A stretch of 64,000 nucleotides of DNA from Silene latifolia. Taxonomy: Eukaryota; Streptophyta; Magnoliopsida; Caryophyllales; Caryophyllaceae. The stretch's first letter is position 1, and each line of letters starts with the position of its first letter. The notes under the pieces were generated by a model. It saw only the letters and a program-made list of their open reading frames with translations, was not told the DNA's origin and did no database searches. This document shows, in pieces, positions 1 through 11,247 of this stretch. The position numbers and the translations under genes were made by a program. Location: positions 312,207,738 to 312,271,737 of the forward strand of contig NC_133537.1 in NCBI RefSeq assembly GCF_048544455.1, in the 5' to 3' direction.

Positions 1-410
1 ACCAACGGTTGAACTGGTGTCGTGTGTGTTTGTGTGGTATGCTGTATGTGTTTGTAAATTAGTTTTTTATTAAGACAAACTATTGACAACGGGTGCTCAA
101 AGCAAAACCGTTGTTATATATTAATAACAACGGGTCAATAAAAGTCAACCGTTGTCAAAACTTTATTACAACGGTTAAAATATACCCGTTGTAATATATT
201 TTCACCAAATTTGCGCCAAAATGAAATATGTAAAAAAAATCAATGACAACGGGTAGGGGTACTACAATCGTTGTTGAAAGTAATAACAACGGGTAATGTA
301 ACTATAACCGTTGTTGATTGTAATAACAACGGGTAATGTAACTATAACCGTTGTTGAAAGTATTAACAACGGGTAATTTAAATATAACTGTTGTTATTGT
401 TGAACCTTTT
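1..410. repeat. CACTA 3' subterminal repeat region
   Basis: Many direct and inverted copies of an AACAACGGGT / AACCGTTGTT core occur here (for example near 86, 124, 168, 246, 287, 325 and 363). This is the usual arrangement of transposase-binding subterminal repeats in CACTA elements. 411-675 holds no coding sequence that I can support, apart from a CATGCATG motif near 562. Confidence 0.8.
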
Positions 411-820
411 TTTTTTAAATTACTGTAATTCCATTACAGTCCAAACTTGTAACAATATATCGTAATGTTATGAAGCACCATATCTTTGCAATATTATTCA
501 AAGAATTTCAACACCAAAGATCCACATCTAATAATAAGATCAAGAAAATAAGACAACACCAGCATGCATGCATACTGCATATCTAAGCTACAGGATTTAC
601 CATGCCATGCAGATTTGGGAATTTGTATTTAACAATGACCATTATTGATTTACCAATAAATTAAACCATCAAATTATTGGTCTGAAAATGACTCAAAATG
701 TTGGTCGTCTATATCACTGTGTCCTGATGAACCATCTCAGGATCGGGGGGGGTTCTTGGATGTCATAGTTTCTTGGTTAACCCAAATACCTTCACCATGG
801 TCATCACGCATATAGATGCT

Positions 821-1288
821 TTAAGTGTCCTCATGATCAGTGTCAACATCGTCGAAATAAGATACAGTGGTAGAGTGATCCATTCCCTGAAAAACGACAT
901 CCTGAACATCATCACCATTATCGGATGGACTACTCCTTCTACTCCTTATAGACAGTACAACATACCACTTCTTATCCATAGGATCGGTGACATAGAACAC
1001 TTGTTTAGCTTGGCATGCCATTATGAAAGGATCATCCTTATTATTGCCAACCTTACCCAGATTGATCAACGTAAATCCCATCTTATCCTTTCGGACACAA
1101 TGGAGGTTGTTATCAACCCAGTTACATCGAAACAAAGGCATTGTGAAATCAATGTAATCTAGTACCAATATTTCTTGAATAACACCATAATAAAGGCATT
1201 TTCCCCAAATAGGTTTTTTATCTTTTGAAGTAGCAAAGTGCATTGCCTCAAATTCAGAACTCACACCACTATTTTGCATTGTGCTCAA
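821..1288 (-). pseudogene. CACTA transposase C-terminal part (DUF4216-like)
   Basis: The segment is in the same frame as 1337-2431 and separated from it by one in-frame TGA (1337-1339). Residues around WVDNNLHCVRKDKMGFTLINLG and QAKQVFYVTDPMDKKWYVV match the DUF4216 region that ends plant TNP2-type transposases. Further stops follow towards 676, where a last readable stretch (DGSSGHSDIDDQHFESFSDQ) could be the original C-terminus. It would act with the upstream parts as one transposase. The decay suggests that this copy no longer makes a full protein. Confidence 0.75.
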
Positions 1289-1336
1289 CTTATCTTGCTC
1301 GCGGATGTAAAAAGTATATCCATTAATGGCAAAAGC

Positions 1337-2431
1337 TCAAAAGGTGACCCCGGCATTTGGACCTAAACCAAGACGTAGTAACCTAGGAGAGATGTCATCA
1401 CCAGTTTGATTAAATACGTCTAAGACAATATTCCTAAACCACTCTGCAAACGTCTTCGTATGCTTGTTTGCAATCCACTTCTCGGTCTTGTTTGGGTGAT
1501 CGTATTTGAGCTCATCTTTGTGTTGTTGAATATAAGGTTGCACCTCATCTTCGTTGTTTAGCACATACGTATGTGCTAAATGCAACATTTCACGTGTCAC
1601 AATTTTTTCAACCCGGCCCCTAATACCTTTTCCGGTCATCCAGTCACTATGACGATTCTTAGGTACGTCAATCAACTCCTCAGGGGAGAGATGAGCGTAA
1701 CAATATGAAAGAACTTCGTCTAAAATAGCGCGTTCAGCAATACAACCTTCCGGATAATACCGATTAGATGTATAGTCCTTGTAGACTTTCATCAATCTTT
1801 CGAAAGGATACTGGTATCTCAAGTACACGGGCCCAAGGTACAAAATCTCCCTAACCAAGTGAATGGTTAGATGAATCATGATAGTGAAGAAAGAGGGTGG
1901 AAAATACATTTCCAACTGACAAAAAGAGGTTACAACGAGGTCCTGCAATGAATCCGCGTCATCGGGATCGATGACTTTCTCGCATATGGACTGGAAGAAG
2001 AGACAGAATCTAGTTATAGCATATCTTACCTTTTCAGGTAAAATGGAACGAATAGCCACAGGTAGTAATTGTTGCATCAAAGTGTGACAATCATGTGACT
2101 TTAACCCGGTGAGTTTTAGGTCTTGCATCGACACTAAGCTTTTGATGTTCGACGAATAACCATGTGGCACTTTAATTCCATTCAAGCATGCACATAACTC
2201 TTTTTTCTCATTCCGTGAAAGGGTATAAGCTGCTGGCGGTAAAAATGTACGATTACCTCTCTTCTGTGGTGCCAACTCTAGCCTAATACCCATCATTTTC
2301 AAATCTTCCCTAGCTGCGGTGTTATCCTTTGTTTTACCAGGAACATTCAGAAGGGTATTGATAATATTATCACAGACATTTTTCTCAATGTGCATGAAAT
2401 CGAGGCAATGCTCGACCTCCAGTCGAGCCAA
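1337..2431 (-). pseudogene. CACTA transposase middle part (DUF4218-like)
   Basis: The reading starts at the conserved CLDFMHIEKNVCDNII block and continues through LPVAIRSILPEKVRYAITRFC and the FPPSFFTIMIHLTIHLVRE / YPFERLMKVYK blocks. These are the DUF4218 region that follows the catalytic part of TNP2-type CACTA transposases. It overlaps the upstream part (2347-4098) in another frame. A single-base indel around 2415-2430, beside a CTGG, separates them. It ends at an in-frame TGA, after which the same frame continues as the DUF4216 part. Confidence 0.82.
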
Positions 2432-4098
2432 TATGGAAGTTTATCAAAAAATATGGATCTTTTCTTATACGCACGAGTAGACAATTTAGAGCCGCTCTTC
2501 TTCCCATAATCTATCTCAATATGTTTTACTTTCTGATAAACTTCATGCCCACTCAAAATTCTAGGAGGTTGACGAAGTTCTTGTCTTCCATTGAATGCTT
2601 TCTGCATCTTGCGATAACAATGGTCATGATACAAGAACCTCCTATTTCCCATATACACATACTTATGAGAAGACTTCAAGTATTCAGACTCGATATCCTC
2701 CCCACACAATGGACAAGCCTCTTTCCCATGAACTGTGTGCCCAGAAAGGTCGCCATAAGCCGGATAGTCAGATATTGTACCCAATAACATTGCTCTCAAA
2801 TTGAAAGTTTCGTTCTTATATGCATCAAATACTTCTATCCCACTATCCCACAACAATCGCAAATCATCTAGAAGAGGTTCCAAATATACATCTATACCAT
2901 TTCCAGGTTGTTTAGGGCCGAAAATTAACAACGACAACATCAAATACTTTCTTTTCATGCACACATATGGAGGTAAGTTATAAATAGCCAACACTACTGG
3001 CCAAGTACTATGTTGGCTACTCATGTTTCCGTGTGGGTTCATTCCATCAATGGACAGCACTAGACGTAAGTTTCTAGGTTCATTGCCGAACTCGGGATAC
3101 ATAGCGTCGAACGATTTCCATTGCATACCATCTGCCGGGTTTCTTAGCTTTCCATCATTTATTCTTCCTGTTTCATGCCAAGTTAACATTTTTGAATCAT
3201 CGGGATTCGCATAAATCCTTATGACTCTTGGTATCAATGGAAAATACCACAACACCTTAGCCGGGATCCCTTCCTTATCCTTATAACGCCACTCCAAACA
3301 TTTAGGGCAATTGGTTAAGTTTTGATATAATTTCTGATACAATATGCAATCATTTAGACATGCATGTATTTTCTCATATTTCATACCCACTCCTCTTATT
3401 AGTTTTTTCGCCTCATATGTCTTAACAGGTAGAACATTACCATCAGGAAGCAACTCCTTTATCAAGGCTAAAAAACTAGTGAAACACGTGTCACTCACCC
3501 CATTTGCCCCCTTGATATTATACAACTTCACCACAGCCGACATTTTTGTGAACTTACAACCAGGATACAGAGGTGCTTCAGACTCACACAACTTCTCATA
3601 CATGTTGTTAAGGTCATCCCAATTACTAGTGTCATCACCTACATCTTCAAAAGCAATCGACTCATCATCATTCTCTTCATTATCTATAGACCCAACATTC
3701 AACTTCTCTACTTCCAACTCAAAAAACTCAAAAAACTCGGCAAGCTCAGGATCATCAGTTAGCCTTTCGTGTACCTCAACATCATCTTCTTCAGAGCTAT
3801 TCTCTTCCTCTAATGATTCCCCATGAAAAATCCAACGTGTATAGGATCGGCTAAATCTCCACTTTTCTAGGTGTATTTTAACGTCCGGAAAAGCCATATA
3901 GATAATATTACCACATCTTTCACAAGGACATGCAATACTAGAAGAACCTTTCAAATTGTTCGAAACGACTTCATAAAATTCAGCTAAACCATCCTTATAG
4001 TTGCGGTCACTCATATTTGCATCAATCATCCAAGTTCGAGTAATTATTCTACATTCGTAATAATAGGCAACTAATTCAGAAAATACAATAATAAGCAA
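2347..4098 (-). pseudogene. CACTA transposase N-terminal and catalytic part (TNP2 / Transposase_21)
   Basis: Near residues 25-65 is a transposase-associated domain (SDRNYKDGLAEFYEVVS, then CPCERCGN). It is followed by an acidic linker and then the TNP2 core: GMNPHGNMSSQHSTWPV, PGNGIDVYLEPLLDDLRLLW, SDYPAYGDLSGHTVHGKEACPLC and GNRRFLYHDHC. The product would bind the subterminal repeats and cut the CACTA ends in the nucleus. The conserved Trp lies just before an internal Met (about residue 24), so the true start or a first splice junction is uncertain. The frame runs out near 2420, where the next frame carries on the homology. Confidence 0.88.
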
Positions 4099-4339
4099 AC
4101 AAATAAACGAAATTCAGGAAAGCAATTAAGCTAAATTATCAACAAATTAGATAATAACCCAAAAAATCCTATATCTATAAGCGTTGCTAAGAAACTTATA
4201 TATACCTGATTGATAAACACGATGAGGGAGAGAAGACGGTGACAACAGAGACGGAGATGAAGACAGAGAGACGATCAGGGAGGAATGGAGGATGATATAG
4301 TAGCAATAGTAGCTTGTGTTTGTGTTTTGTAGCGTATAG

Positions 4340-4673
4340 CAGAATAAAGCAATCTGTTGTTATTAAGATTTTCATAACATTAATAACAACAGTTATTGAG
4401 TATACAACCGTTGTTAAAAAGTATTAAAAACGGGTTCTAATATAACCGTTGTGATTACTTTTCACTAATTTTGCGCCAAGTTATTAACAACGGTTAAAAT
4501 GTATTACAGATTCAACCGTTGTTATTAGTTTTTATATTAACAACGGTTTTTCAAGTATGACCCGTTGTTAAAACCAATAACAACGGTTAACAACACAAAA
4601 CCGTTGTAATTAAGTTTGGTAAAATTCGCGGCATCAATTCTACAACGTCTTTTGATGTTTTTCGTGAATAACC
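4340..4673. repeat. CACTA 5' subterminal repeats, interrupted by Gypsy insertion
   Basis: AACAACGGTT / AACCGTTGTT motifs recur at about 4385-4620. The sequence up to AATAACC (4673) continues after the Gypsy element at 12584, matching the uninterrupted relative at 19256-19311. 4099-4340 is the transposase upstream region (GA-rich then TGTGTTTGTGTTTTG), also found in the relative at 18780-18960. Confidence 0.8.
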
Positions 4674-6002
4674 TGTAACACCCCCATATTCCAAGTGCCT
4701 TACCAGGACCACTCAGGTATGAGGACATTACCATCTCGGTTACCCGAGGCAATGATAATCAAATAAACAATGAATAAACAACGTTTAAATATAAATACTT
4801 AGTGAAGAGTTACAATTCTCAAAACCAAACCAAAATGCAATACATGTTCTCAACTGACTGTTCTAACTGAAATGTAAACAACTAATAAGCTACAGCGGAA
4901 GACTCCTATCATCATGTCGTGGCCATCCCAGCTATCCCAGTACTCATCTCAATACTTGCTCAATATCTGCTCACCATCCCGAATGGATCACCGCAGGTTT
5001 ACAAAACAACACCGGGGTCAGTACTAATCACACAATTCAATATATACCAACAATAAGATAAACAGACAGCTTAACTGTCACACATACACAATCACGCCAA
5101 ATCCAATCATCTCAATCAATGACTGTCCACTGGACCAGCCCTGCCAGTGGGGGACCGCAGCCGTACCCACCCAATCCCCGCTCCACATAGTGAGTGATAA
5201 CCCTGTCCATTAATGTGCACATCCCTTTTGTGGCGGGTTCCACAGAAGGCGAAACTAGGGCGTGAAGCCACTCCCGCAAGTGACCCCACTCAGCCGAGGC
5301 CACGCCTCGCAAACCATAAACAACGATCACAACCACAATCACAATACAATTACTATATCAAACAACCAAACACAACACATCAACCAATATCCCATTATGG
5401 GACTAATACTGAGTAGGAAATCCTACCTGGTAAGCACACAATCAGACGGTCTCTACTGCTGAATCAAAAAGCCTCCTCTATGAACCCTCCTCCTATCATA
5501 CAACACATAAAGGCTACCAAATTACATACTACACATAAACCCCCAAATCTCTAAATTAGGGTTTAACCAAATTAAAGGAAAGACAATAAAAAGGGTACAT
5601 AGATCTTACCCTCGACGCAAGGAACCCAACGGTATAATCAACGCTAAGAACTGACCTTCCAAACTCCGGGTATTGCTAATAATGCGATTAGGATGAAGAA
5701 CTTGCTTGCTTTCTCTCTTAAACAGTAATTTAGGTTTTGCAAAAGTGATTTAGAATAATGACGACAAAGCTTATATACCTTAATCGCATAATTAACAAAA
5801 CCCGAGAAAACTTCCCAGAAACCGGCTACTCGATCGAGTACCCAAGGTACTCGATCGAGTACCCCTTACTCGATCGAGTGCCCCAGCTACTCGATCGAGT
5901 ACCCAACAGTCGAAACTTTTCTAAAACGCAACTTACCCTTACTCGACGGAGTAAGGCCTACTCGATAGAGTACCCCAAGACTTATAAATACGGAGTATTA
6001 CA
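4674..6002 (-). repeat. Gypsy-1 3' LTR (left copy)
   Basis: It starts TGTAACACCCCCATATTCC and ends ATACGGAGTATTACA. It is almost identical to 11248-12583. An ACTCGATCGAGT palindrome array occupies 5826-5902, close to what is the U3 start on the minus strand. There is no coding content; the open frames here (for example 5112-5342) recur only because the LTR is repeated. Confidence 0.92.
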
Positions 6003-6018
6003 GTCTTCCCTCCTTAAA
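6003..6018 (-). other. Polypurine tract of Gypsy-1
   Basis: Directly inside the left LTR the minus strand reads AAGGAGGGAAGAC then TGTAATACTCC. This purine-rich run is in the right place for priming plus-strand DNA synthesis. Confidence 0.7.
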
Positions 6019-6222
6019 AGGAACTTCGTCCCCGAAGTTCAAACCACTACTAACAAAGGTACTCCCATAACATTCCCGACTCAATAATCAAACAAAATTC
6101 AACATAAAACATGTTACTAACCCAACTCATCCCGACAAACATCTCGACACAACATATAAAAGGGGTATAAAACTCTTAAAAGCTGTTCGCGATCATCTCC
6201 TACCCCCCTAAAAGAAACAAGG

Positions 6223-6778
6223 TTACGTCCCCGTAACCATACATACCTGATCAAAAAGGAAAGAGTAACGCTCTTTCATAGCCTCCTCTGGCTCCCATGT
6301 AGCTTCCTCGGTCTCGTGGTTAGACCAAAGGATCTTGAGCAGAACTGTCTCACTACTCCTAGTCTTTCTAACCTTTCGGTCTAGAATCTGTTTAGGCACC
6401 TCAAGATATGATAAGGACTCATCTAGCTCTAAGTTCTCGGCCTCTAACACATGTGACGGGTCACTCACATACTTCCGCAACTGCGATACATGAAACACAT
6501 TATGCACTCTCTCTAATGCAATTTGGTAAAGCCAGACGATATGCAACTTCCCCAACCCGCTCTAAGATCTCACACGGCCCTATAAACTTCTGACTTAGCT
6601 TGCCTTTCTTCCCAAATCTCATAACCCCACGCATAGAAGACACTTTCAGAAGAACCTTATCCCCAACCTGAAACTCTATATCCCGGCGATGTAGATCTGC
6701 ATAACTCTTTTGTCGATCCCGATTTGCTCTCATCCGTTCCCCGATCATCTTAATCTGTTCCACCATCTCATGCACCAT
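6223..6778 (-). pseudogene. Gypsy-1 integrase C-terminus and chromodomain
   Basis: Two overlapping frames (6500-6778 and 6223-6555) are joined by a 1-nt shift near 6525. The first reads RDRQKSYADLHRRDIEFQVGDKVLLKVS, the integrase C-terminal GPY/F region. The second reads VHNVFHVSQLRKYVSDPSHVL and then a chromodomain-like tail, LLKILWSNHETEEATWEPEEA. The chromodomain is thought to direct chromovirus integration to heterochromatin. The segment 6779-7008 still carries decayed integrase core sequence. Confidence 0.8.
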
Positions 6779-7008
6779 CTCTGGTCCTTAAACCACTGCC
6801 TCAGCACTATCGTCCCAACAGATTGGACTCCTACATCTTCTCCCATACAAAACCTCAAACGGTGCCATACCAATACTAGTGTGATAGCTGTTATTGTAAG
6901 AAAATTCTATCAAGTCCAACCTCGCTCCCGCCTACCACCAAAATCCATCACACAAGCTCGCAACATATCCCCAAGAGTCTTGATTGGTTCTCTCGATCCG
7001 CCCGTCTG

Positions 7009-7962
7009 TCACGTCGCAGGATGAAATGCTGTACTCATCGTCAAAGTTGTTCCCAACGATTCCTGCAACTCCTTCCAAAACCTCGATATAAACCTCGCAT
7101 CTCTGTCAGACACTATGTCCTTAGGGACTCCATGTAACTTAAGCACGTTCTTTCGATAGACCATAGCCAATTGTGCCTTATTCCATGTATCTTTCATTGG
7201 AACAAAGTGAGCTGACTTGGTCAGTCGATCCACTATTACCCAAATCATGTTGTTACCTTGTTGACTCTTTGGCAAACCCACAATGAAGTCCATGGAAATG
7301 GATTCCCACTTCCACTCAGGTACCTCTAAAGACTTAATCTTACCTTGTGGTCGTCGTTGTTCCCCTTTAACTCTCTGGCATGTCAAACAACGGGACACAA
7401 ACTCAGCTGTCTCTTTCTTCATCCCAGGCCACCAAAACGTTTTCTTCAAATCCTTGTATAGCTTGTCTCCACCTGGATGAACTGAATATGGTGTGCAATG
7501 TGCCTCTGTCATGATAGTCTTTTTCAACTCCTCATCATTAGGAACACACCACCTACCATCAAACCTCAAACTACCATCCGTATGAATAGAAAACCAGGGA
7601 CACTTTGTCCCTTTCTCTACTCCAGCTCTCCACTCCACTATCTTAGGGTCCAACGCCTGCTTACCTCGAATATCATCATAAAACTCAAGTTGTACTGTCA
7701 TATCACCCATGGCATATCCTTTCTGCATCAACACACATCCCAACCCATTCTTCGAGGCATCTGTATAAACCTCAAAGTTCTCGGTCCCTTCAGGCAATGC
7801 TAAGACAGGAGCTGTGGTCAAACGCTCCTTTAATGTTTGGAACGCCGTCTCACAACTCTCATCCCAACGAAACCTGTTCTCTTTCCTCATCAACGCTGTC
7901 ATAGGTCTAGCTATCTTGGAGAAATCCTTCACGAACCGTCTGTAGTATCCAGCTAAACCCAA
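7009..7962 (-). pseudogene. Gypsy-1 pol: RNase H remnant and integrase core
   Basis: It starts with [11 protein letters not shown]-type sequence and the beginning of RNase H (FEVYTDASKNGLGCVLMQKG). It then jumps directly to MTVQLEFYDDIRGKQ, so most of RNase H is missing. An H2C2 zinc finger follows (HCTPYSVHPGGDKLYKDLKK ... CLTCQRVK). The integrase core has its first two acidic residues in VDRLTKSAHF and SDRDARF. The frame stops at STAFHPAT, just before the catalytic Glu region. There CAG sites look altered (CAAG instead of CAG) and the frame breaks. Confidence 0.85.
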
Positions 7963-9296
7963 GAAACTCCTAACCTCGGCAACATTCTTTGGTGCTTCCC
8001 ACTTTGTCTTTCGCTTCTATCTTCACCGGATCCACAGACTACCCCATCTTTAGAGATCACATGCCCCTTAAAAGCAACTTTCTCTAACCAGAACTCACAC
8101 TTGGATAGCTTAGCATACAACTCATGATCCCTCAAAGTTTGCAACACGATCCTCAGATGCTCCTCATGCTCCTCCTTAGTCTTAGAGTAGACTAAGATGT
8201 CATCGATAAATACCACTACAAACTGGTCCAAGAACTGTCTGAAGATTCTATTCATCAAATCCATAAACACTGCCGGTGCATTAGACAACCCAAACGGCAT
8301 CACCACATACTCATAATGGCCATACCTCGACGTGAAAGCTGTCTTTGGTATGTCCACCTCTCTAATCTTCACCTGATGGTACCCCGACCTCAAATCAATC
8401 TTAGAAAAGACTGATGCACCACTCAACTGATCAAACAGGTCATCTATCCTTAGCAAAGGATACTTGTTCTTTATCGTCACTCGGTTGACTCCCCGTAATC
8501 TATGCACAACCTCAAACTCCCATCTTTCTTCTTCACGAAAAGAATCGGGTCCTCCCCACGGCGATACACTTGGTCTAATGTATCCCTTCTCTATCAAATC
8601 ATCCAACTGCTTCCTAAGCTCCTCCATCTCCTTAGGACCCATGCGGTACGGTGCCTTAGAGATTGGCCCCGTCCCTGGTTTCAACTCAACGGTGAAATCT
8701 ATCTCCCTCTTTGGTGGCAACCCCGGAATCTCCTCTGGAAAAAAATCTGCAAACTCTCCCCCCACTGGTATCTCATCAACTGTCGGACTCTCCATCCGGT
8801 CATCTCTCACATGGCACAAGATCAAAGGACATCCCTTCCTCAGATAAGACTTCAAGGTGACAGCTGCAATCAACTTAACTTTGGGTTTGACTAGAAACCC
8901 ACGATAAGACACACTAACTCCCTTAGGGCCTCTTAAAGACACTTTCTTTTGATGATAGTCTATCTTAGCTTTATACTTTCCTAACCAATCCATCCCGAAT
9001 ATCATCTCAAAACCGTCAAAAGGAAACTCTAGCCAGTCTACAGGTAGCTCAACTTGCCCAACTATCATAGATACATCTCTAAACAATCTCCCACATGATA
9101 CAGACTCACCCGAAGGTATAAAAACTCGCTCACTAACAGACTCATATACTCTCAAACCCAACTGTTTAACATGACTCGAAGACACAAACGACTGAGAAGC
9201 TCCCGAATCAAACAAAACAAAGGTAGGAATACCATTTACAAGAAAAGTACCGGTGACAACGTGCGCATCCTCCTCAGCTGCTTTCTTCTCCATCAT
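7953..9296 (-). pseudogene. Gypsy-1 pol: aspartic protease and reverse transcriptase
   Basis: The protease motif FDSGAS is near residue 30. RT follows with [10 protein letters not shown]-type sequence ([15 protein letters not shown]), the [16 protein letters not shown] block and the catalytic [10 protein letters not shown] stretch between about 8490 and 8575 is read in a shifted frame (FVKKKDG is readable in the next frame), bounded by two compensating indels. The 3' end breaks at 7953-8025, where AGTCTG stands where AGCTG is expected. It lies in frame with the Gag segment, separated by TAA at 9372. Confidence 0.88.
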
Positions 9297-9371
9297 GAAT
9301 AACTTGCCACTGGTCTTCTGCCCACCTCCCTGGACAGTACTGGCTGAAGTGGTCGGCTTAGCACCCGACCC

Positions 9372-10447
9372 TTAATTGTTGTTGTTGTTCGTTGGTGGTT
9401 TCTGATAAGAATTACCGCCGTTGCGGTTGCCTCCACTCTGGTAACTCTGACTTCCCCGGTTTGGCCATGATCCAGCCGGTCTGTTGCTCGCGAAGCTCTG
9501 CGCAGGTCTCTGGAAAGATCTCGGTGCACTTGTGCACTCATATCTCTTGTGGCCTACACCACAGCTATAGCAGGTCACACCCCAACTACCACTCACACTT
9601 CCCCGGCCGCGCCCAAAGGAAGCCCCAGCACTGAACCCTGACCCAGAAGAAAACCCCTTAGACTGATTGTGGTTGCCTTTCTTGTGATTAGACTGGCCAC
9701 AACCCTCGCTCTCAGACTTCCTTTTCTCACCACCTAACCTCTCATGAGCCATCTCCACCAACCTCTCAGCTCTCCCAGCCCTCTGATAAGCTTCCTTAAC
9801 ATCAGTAAGGATCCCCACGGGTAACTTATCCATAATCTTAGGGGTCAACCCCCTCTCAAACCTCAATGCCAGATTCTCCTCACTCAAACCCATGTCCTCA
9901 GCATACCAAGACTTCTCATTGAATTGCCCGTAGTACTCGGCCCACAGACATCTCGGCGGTCATCTTAAACCTTGTCAAACTCTTCCCTCAACTTACTCCT
10001 CACATGTTCCGGTACAAACTCCTTCCTCACAGCCCTACGAAACTCCTCCCAAGGTATAGCAGGTAACCCTTGGTTTGTATATATCTCCTTAGCACTCACT
10101 TTCACTGTATCCCACCACTTGCCAGCTGCCTCCCTCAGATAGAACGCAGCCTGTTCCACTCTCATCTCATCAGGAAAGTGAACCAAATCTAATATGTTCT
10201 CCATCTCTCTCAGCCAACTATCAAGAAGGTTAGGCTCCCCAACTCCCTTGTACTCTTTCGGGTTAAACCTCGCGATATAGAGGCTGATTTTAGAATGATC
10301 AACCTCCTTCTCCTTATCCTTATCCTTATCTTTCCCCACAGTCTTTAAAGCCTCAGTGAGAGCATCCTGATGCTCCAACATCTTAACGATGTCATCTATG
10401 TTCATAAGCTCAGCTCTCGCGTACAAAGCAGTCTTCTTGGGCGGCAT
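9372..10447 (-). pseudogene. Gypsy-1 Gag (capsid and zinc knuckle)
   Basis: The likely start is MPPKKTALYARAELMNIDD at 10447, an internal Met 13 residues into a longer open frame. The retrotransposon Gag core is visible (LDSWLREMENILDLVHFPDEM, AAGKWWDTVK, WEEFRRAVRKEFVPEHV), then GLSEENLALRFERGLTPKIMD. Two extra G bases at about 9930-9975 shift the frame. The zinc knuckle CYSCGVGHKRYEC has spacing CX2CX3HX4C, one residue shorter than the usual CX2CX4HX4C. The end is Asn-rich (AAC repeats) with a TAA, after which pol continues in the same frame. Confidence 0.85.
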
Positions 10448-10526
10448 CTTGAAACTATATATAGGAAAGGGTAGACATAAACACACGTACTAAACCTCAA
10501 AACATGAAAACACGCTGCCCAGAACC

Positions 10527-10772
10527 TAATCGATCGAGTTCCCAAACATACTCGATCGAGTAACGGGCTACTCGATCGAGTGCCCAACATACTCGATCGA
10601 GTACCCAAACATCAGACCCCAAACAGACCTTCTGATCTCTAACATACTCGATCGAGTGACCCCCTACTCGATCGAGTACCCCTAGTTACTCGATCGAGTA
10701 CCCAAAAACACGATTCTGGACTCAAAATCGTCAAAAACCCACCCGATCGAGTCAGTCCCACTCGATCGAGTC
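10527..10772. repeat. Palindromic ACTCGATCGAGT array in Gypsy-1 leader
   Basis: About nine copies of the palindrome ACTCGATCGAGT, some degenerate, lie between the LTR and the gag start. Spacers such as ACCCAAACAT and TGACCCCC separate them. Related arrays lie in every LTR of this family and at 49349-49610 and 55082-55341. Confidence 0.9.
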
Positions 10773-11233
10773 ATGCCAATTCAGAAACGCTACCCGCATG
10801 TTATATCATATGCTAACATGCTAAACTTTATAAAACCACATTATATCATAACTAAACATGCTACGCATCTTTTCGTACGATCTACGAGATCACTATATCA
10901 TGTGATTAAACGCCACATTGTAAAACATCCAACATGTTATCATTCCATCAACAAGTTTCCATATATCATCACTTTTCTTTCACATTCTCAACCTCCTACT
11001 TCAAACATCCAACAATTAACACATTTCATCATATTCTTACACAAGTTAACCAAACACACATACGACTCGACAAACACTCCCCCCATGTGACCGGTTCAAA
11101 ATTGTAGGGCGACTTCGCGACTTTAGGATGTCTCCCAAGCCTTTGCATTAGCTCCTACAACTTTTACCCCGGGTTCATTTTAGTTGACTCCCTATGTTCA
11201 TTAGGTTCATTGGTTACAGGTTTCAGGATCGTC

Positions 11234-11245
11234 GCTCTGATACCA
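11234..11245 (-). other. Primer binding site of Gypsy-1 (tRNA-iMet type)
   Basis: The minus strand reads TGGTATCAGAGC, two bases inside the right LTR. This is the standard plant PBS complementary to the initiator tRNA-Met 3' end. Confidence 0.9.
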
Positions 11246-11247
11246 TT

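Noticed and set aside
5112-5416. Overlapping open frames on both strands inside the Gypsy-1 LTR, repeated at 11688-11992
   Set aside because: They lie wholly in LTR sequence, recur only because the LTR is duplicated, and match no retroelement or host protein.
10527-10772. Regularly spaced palindromes resembling a CRISPR array
   Set aside because: Repeats are too short, spacers are irregular and shared between copies, and the context is a plant LTR retrotransposon.
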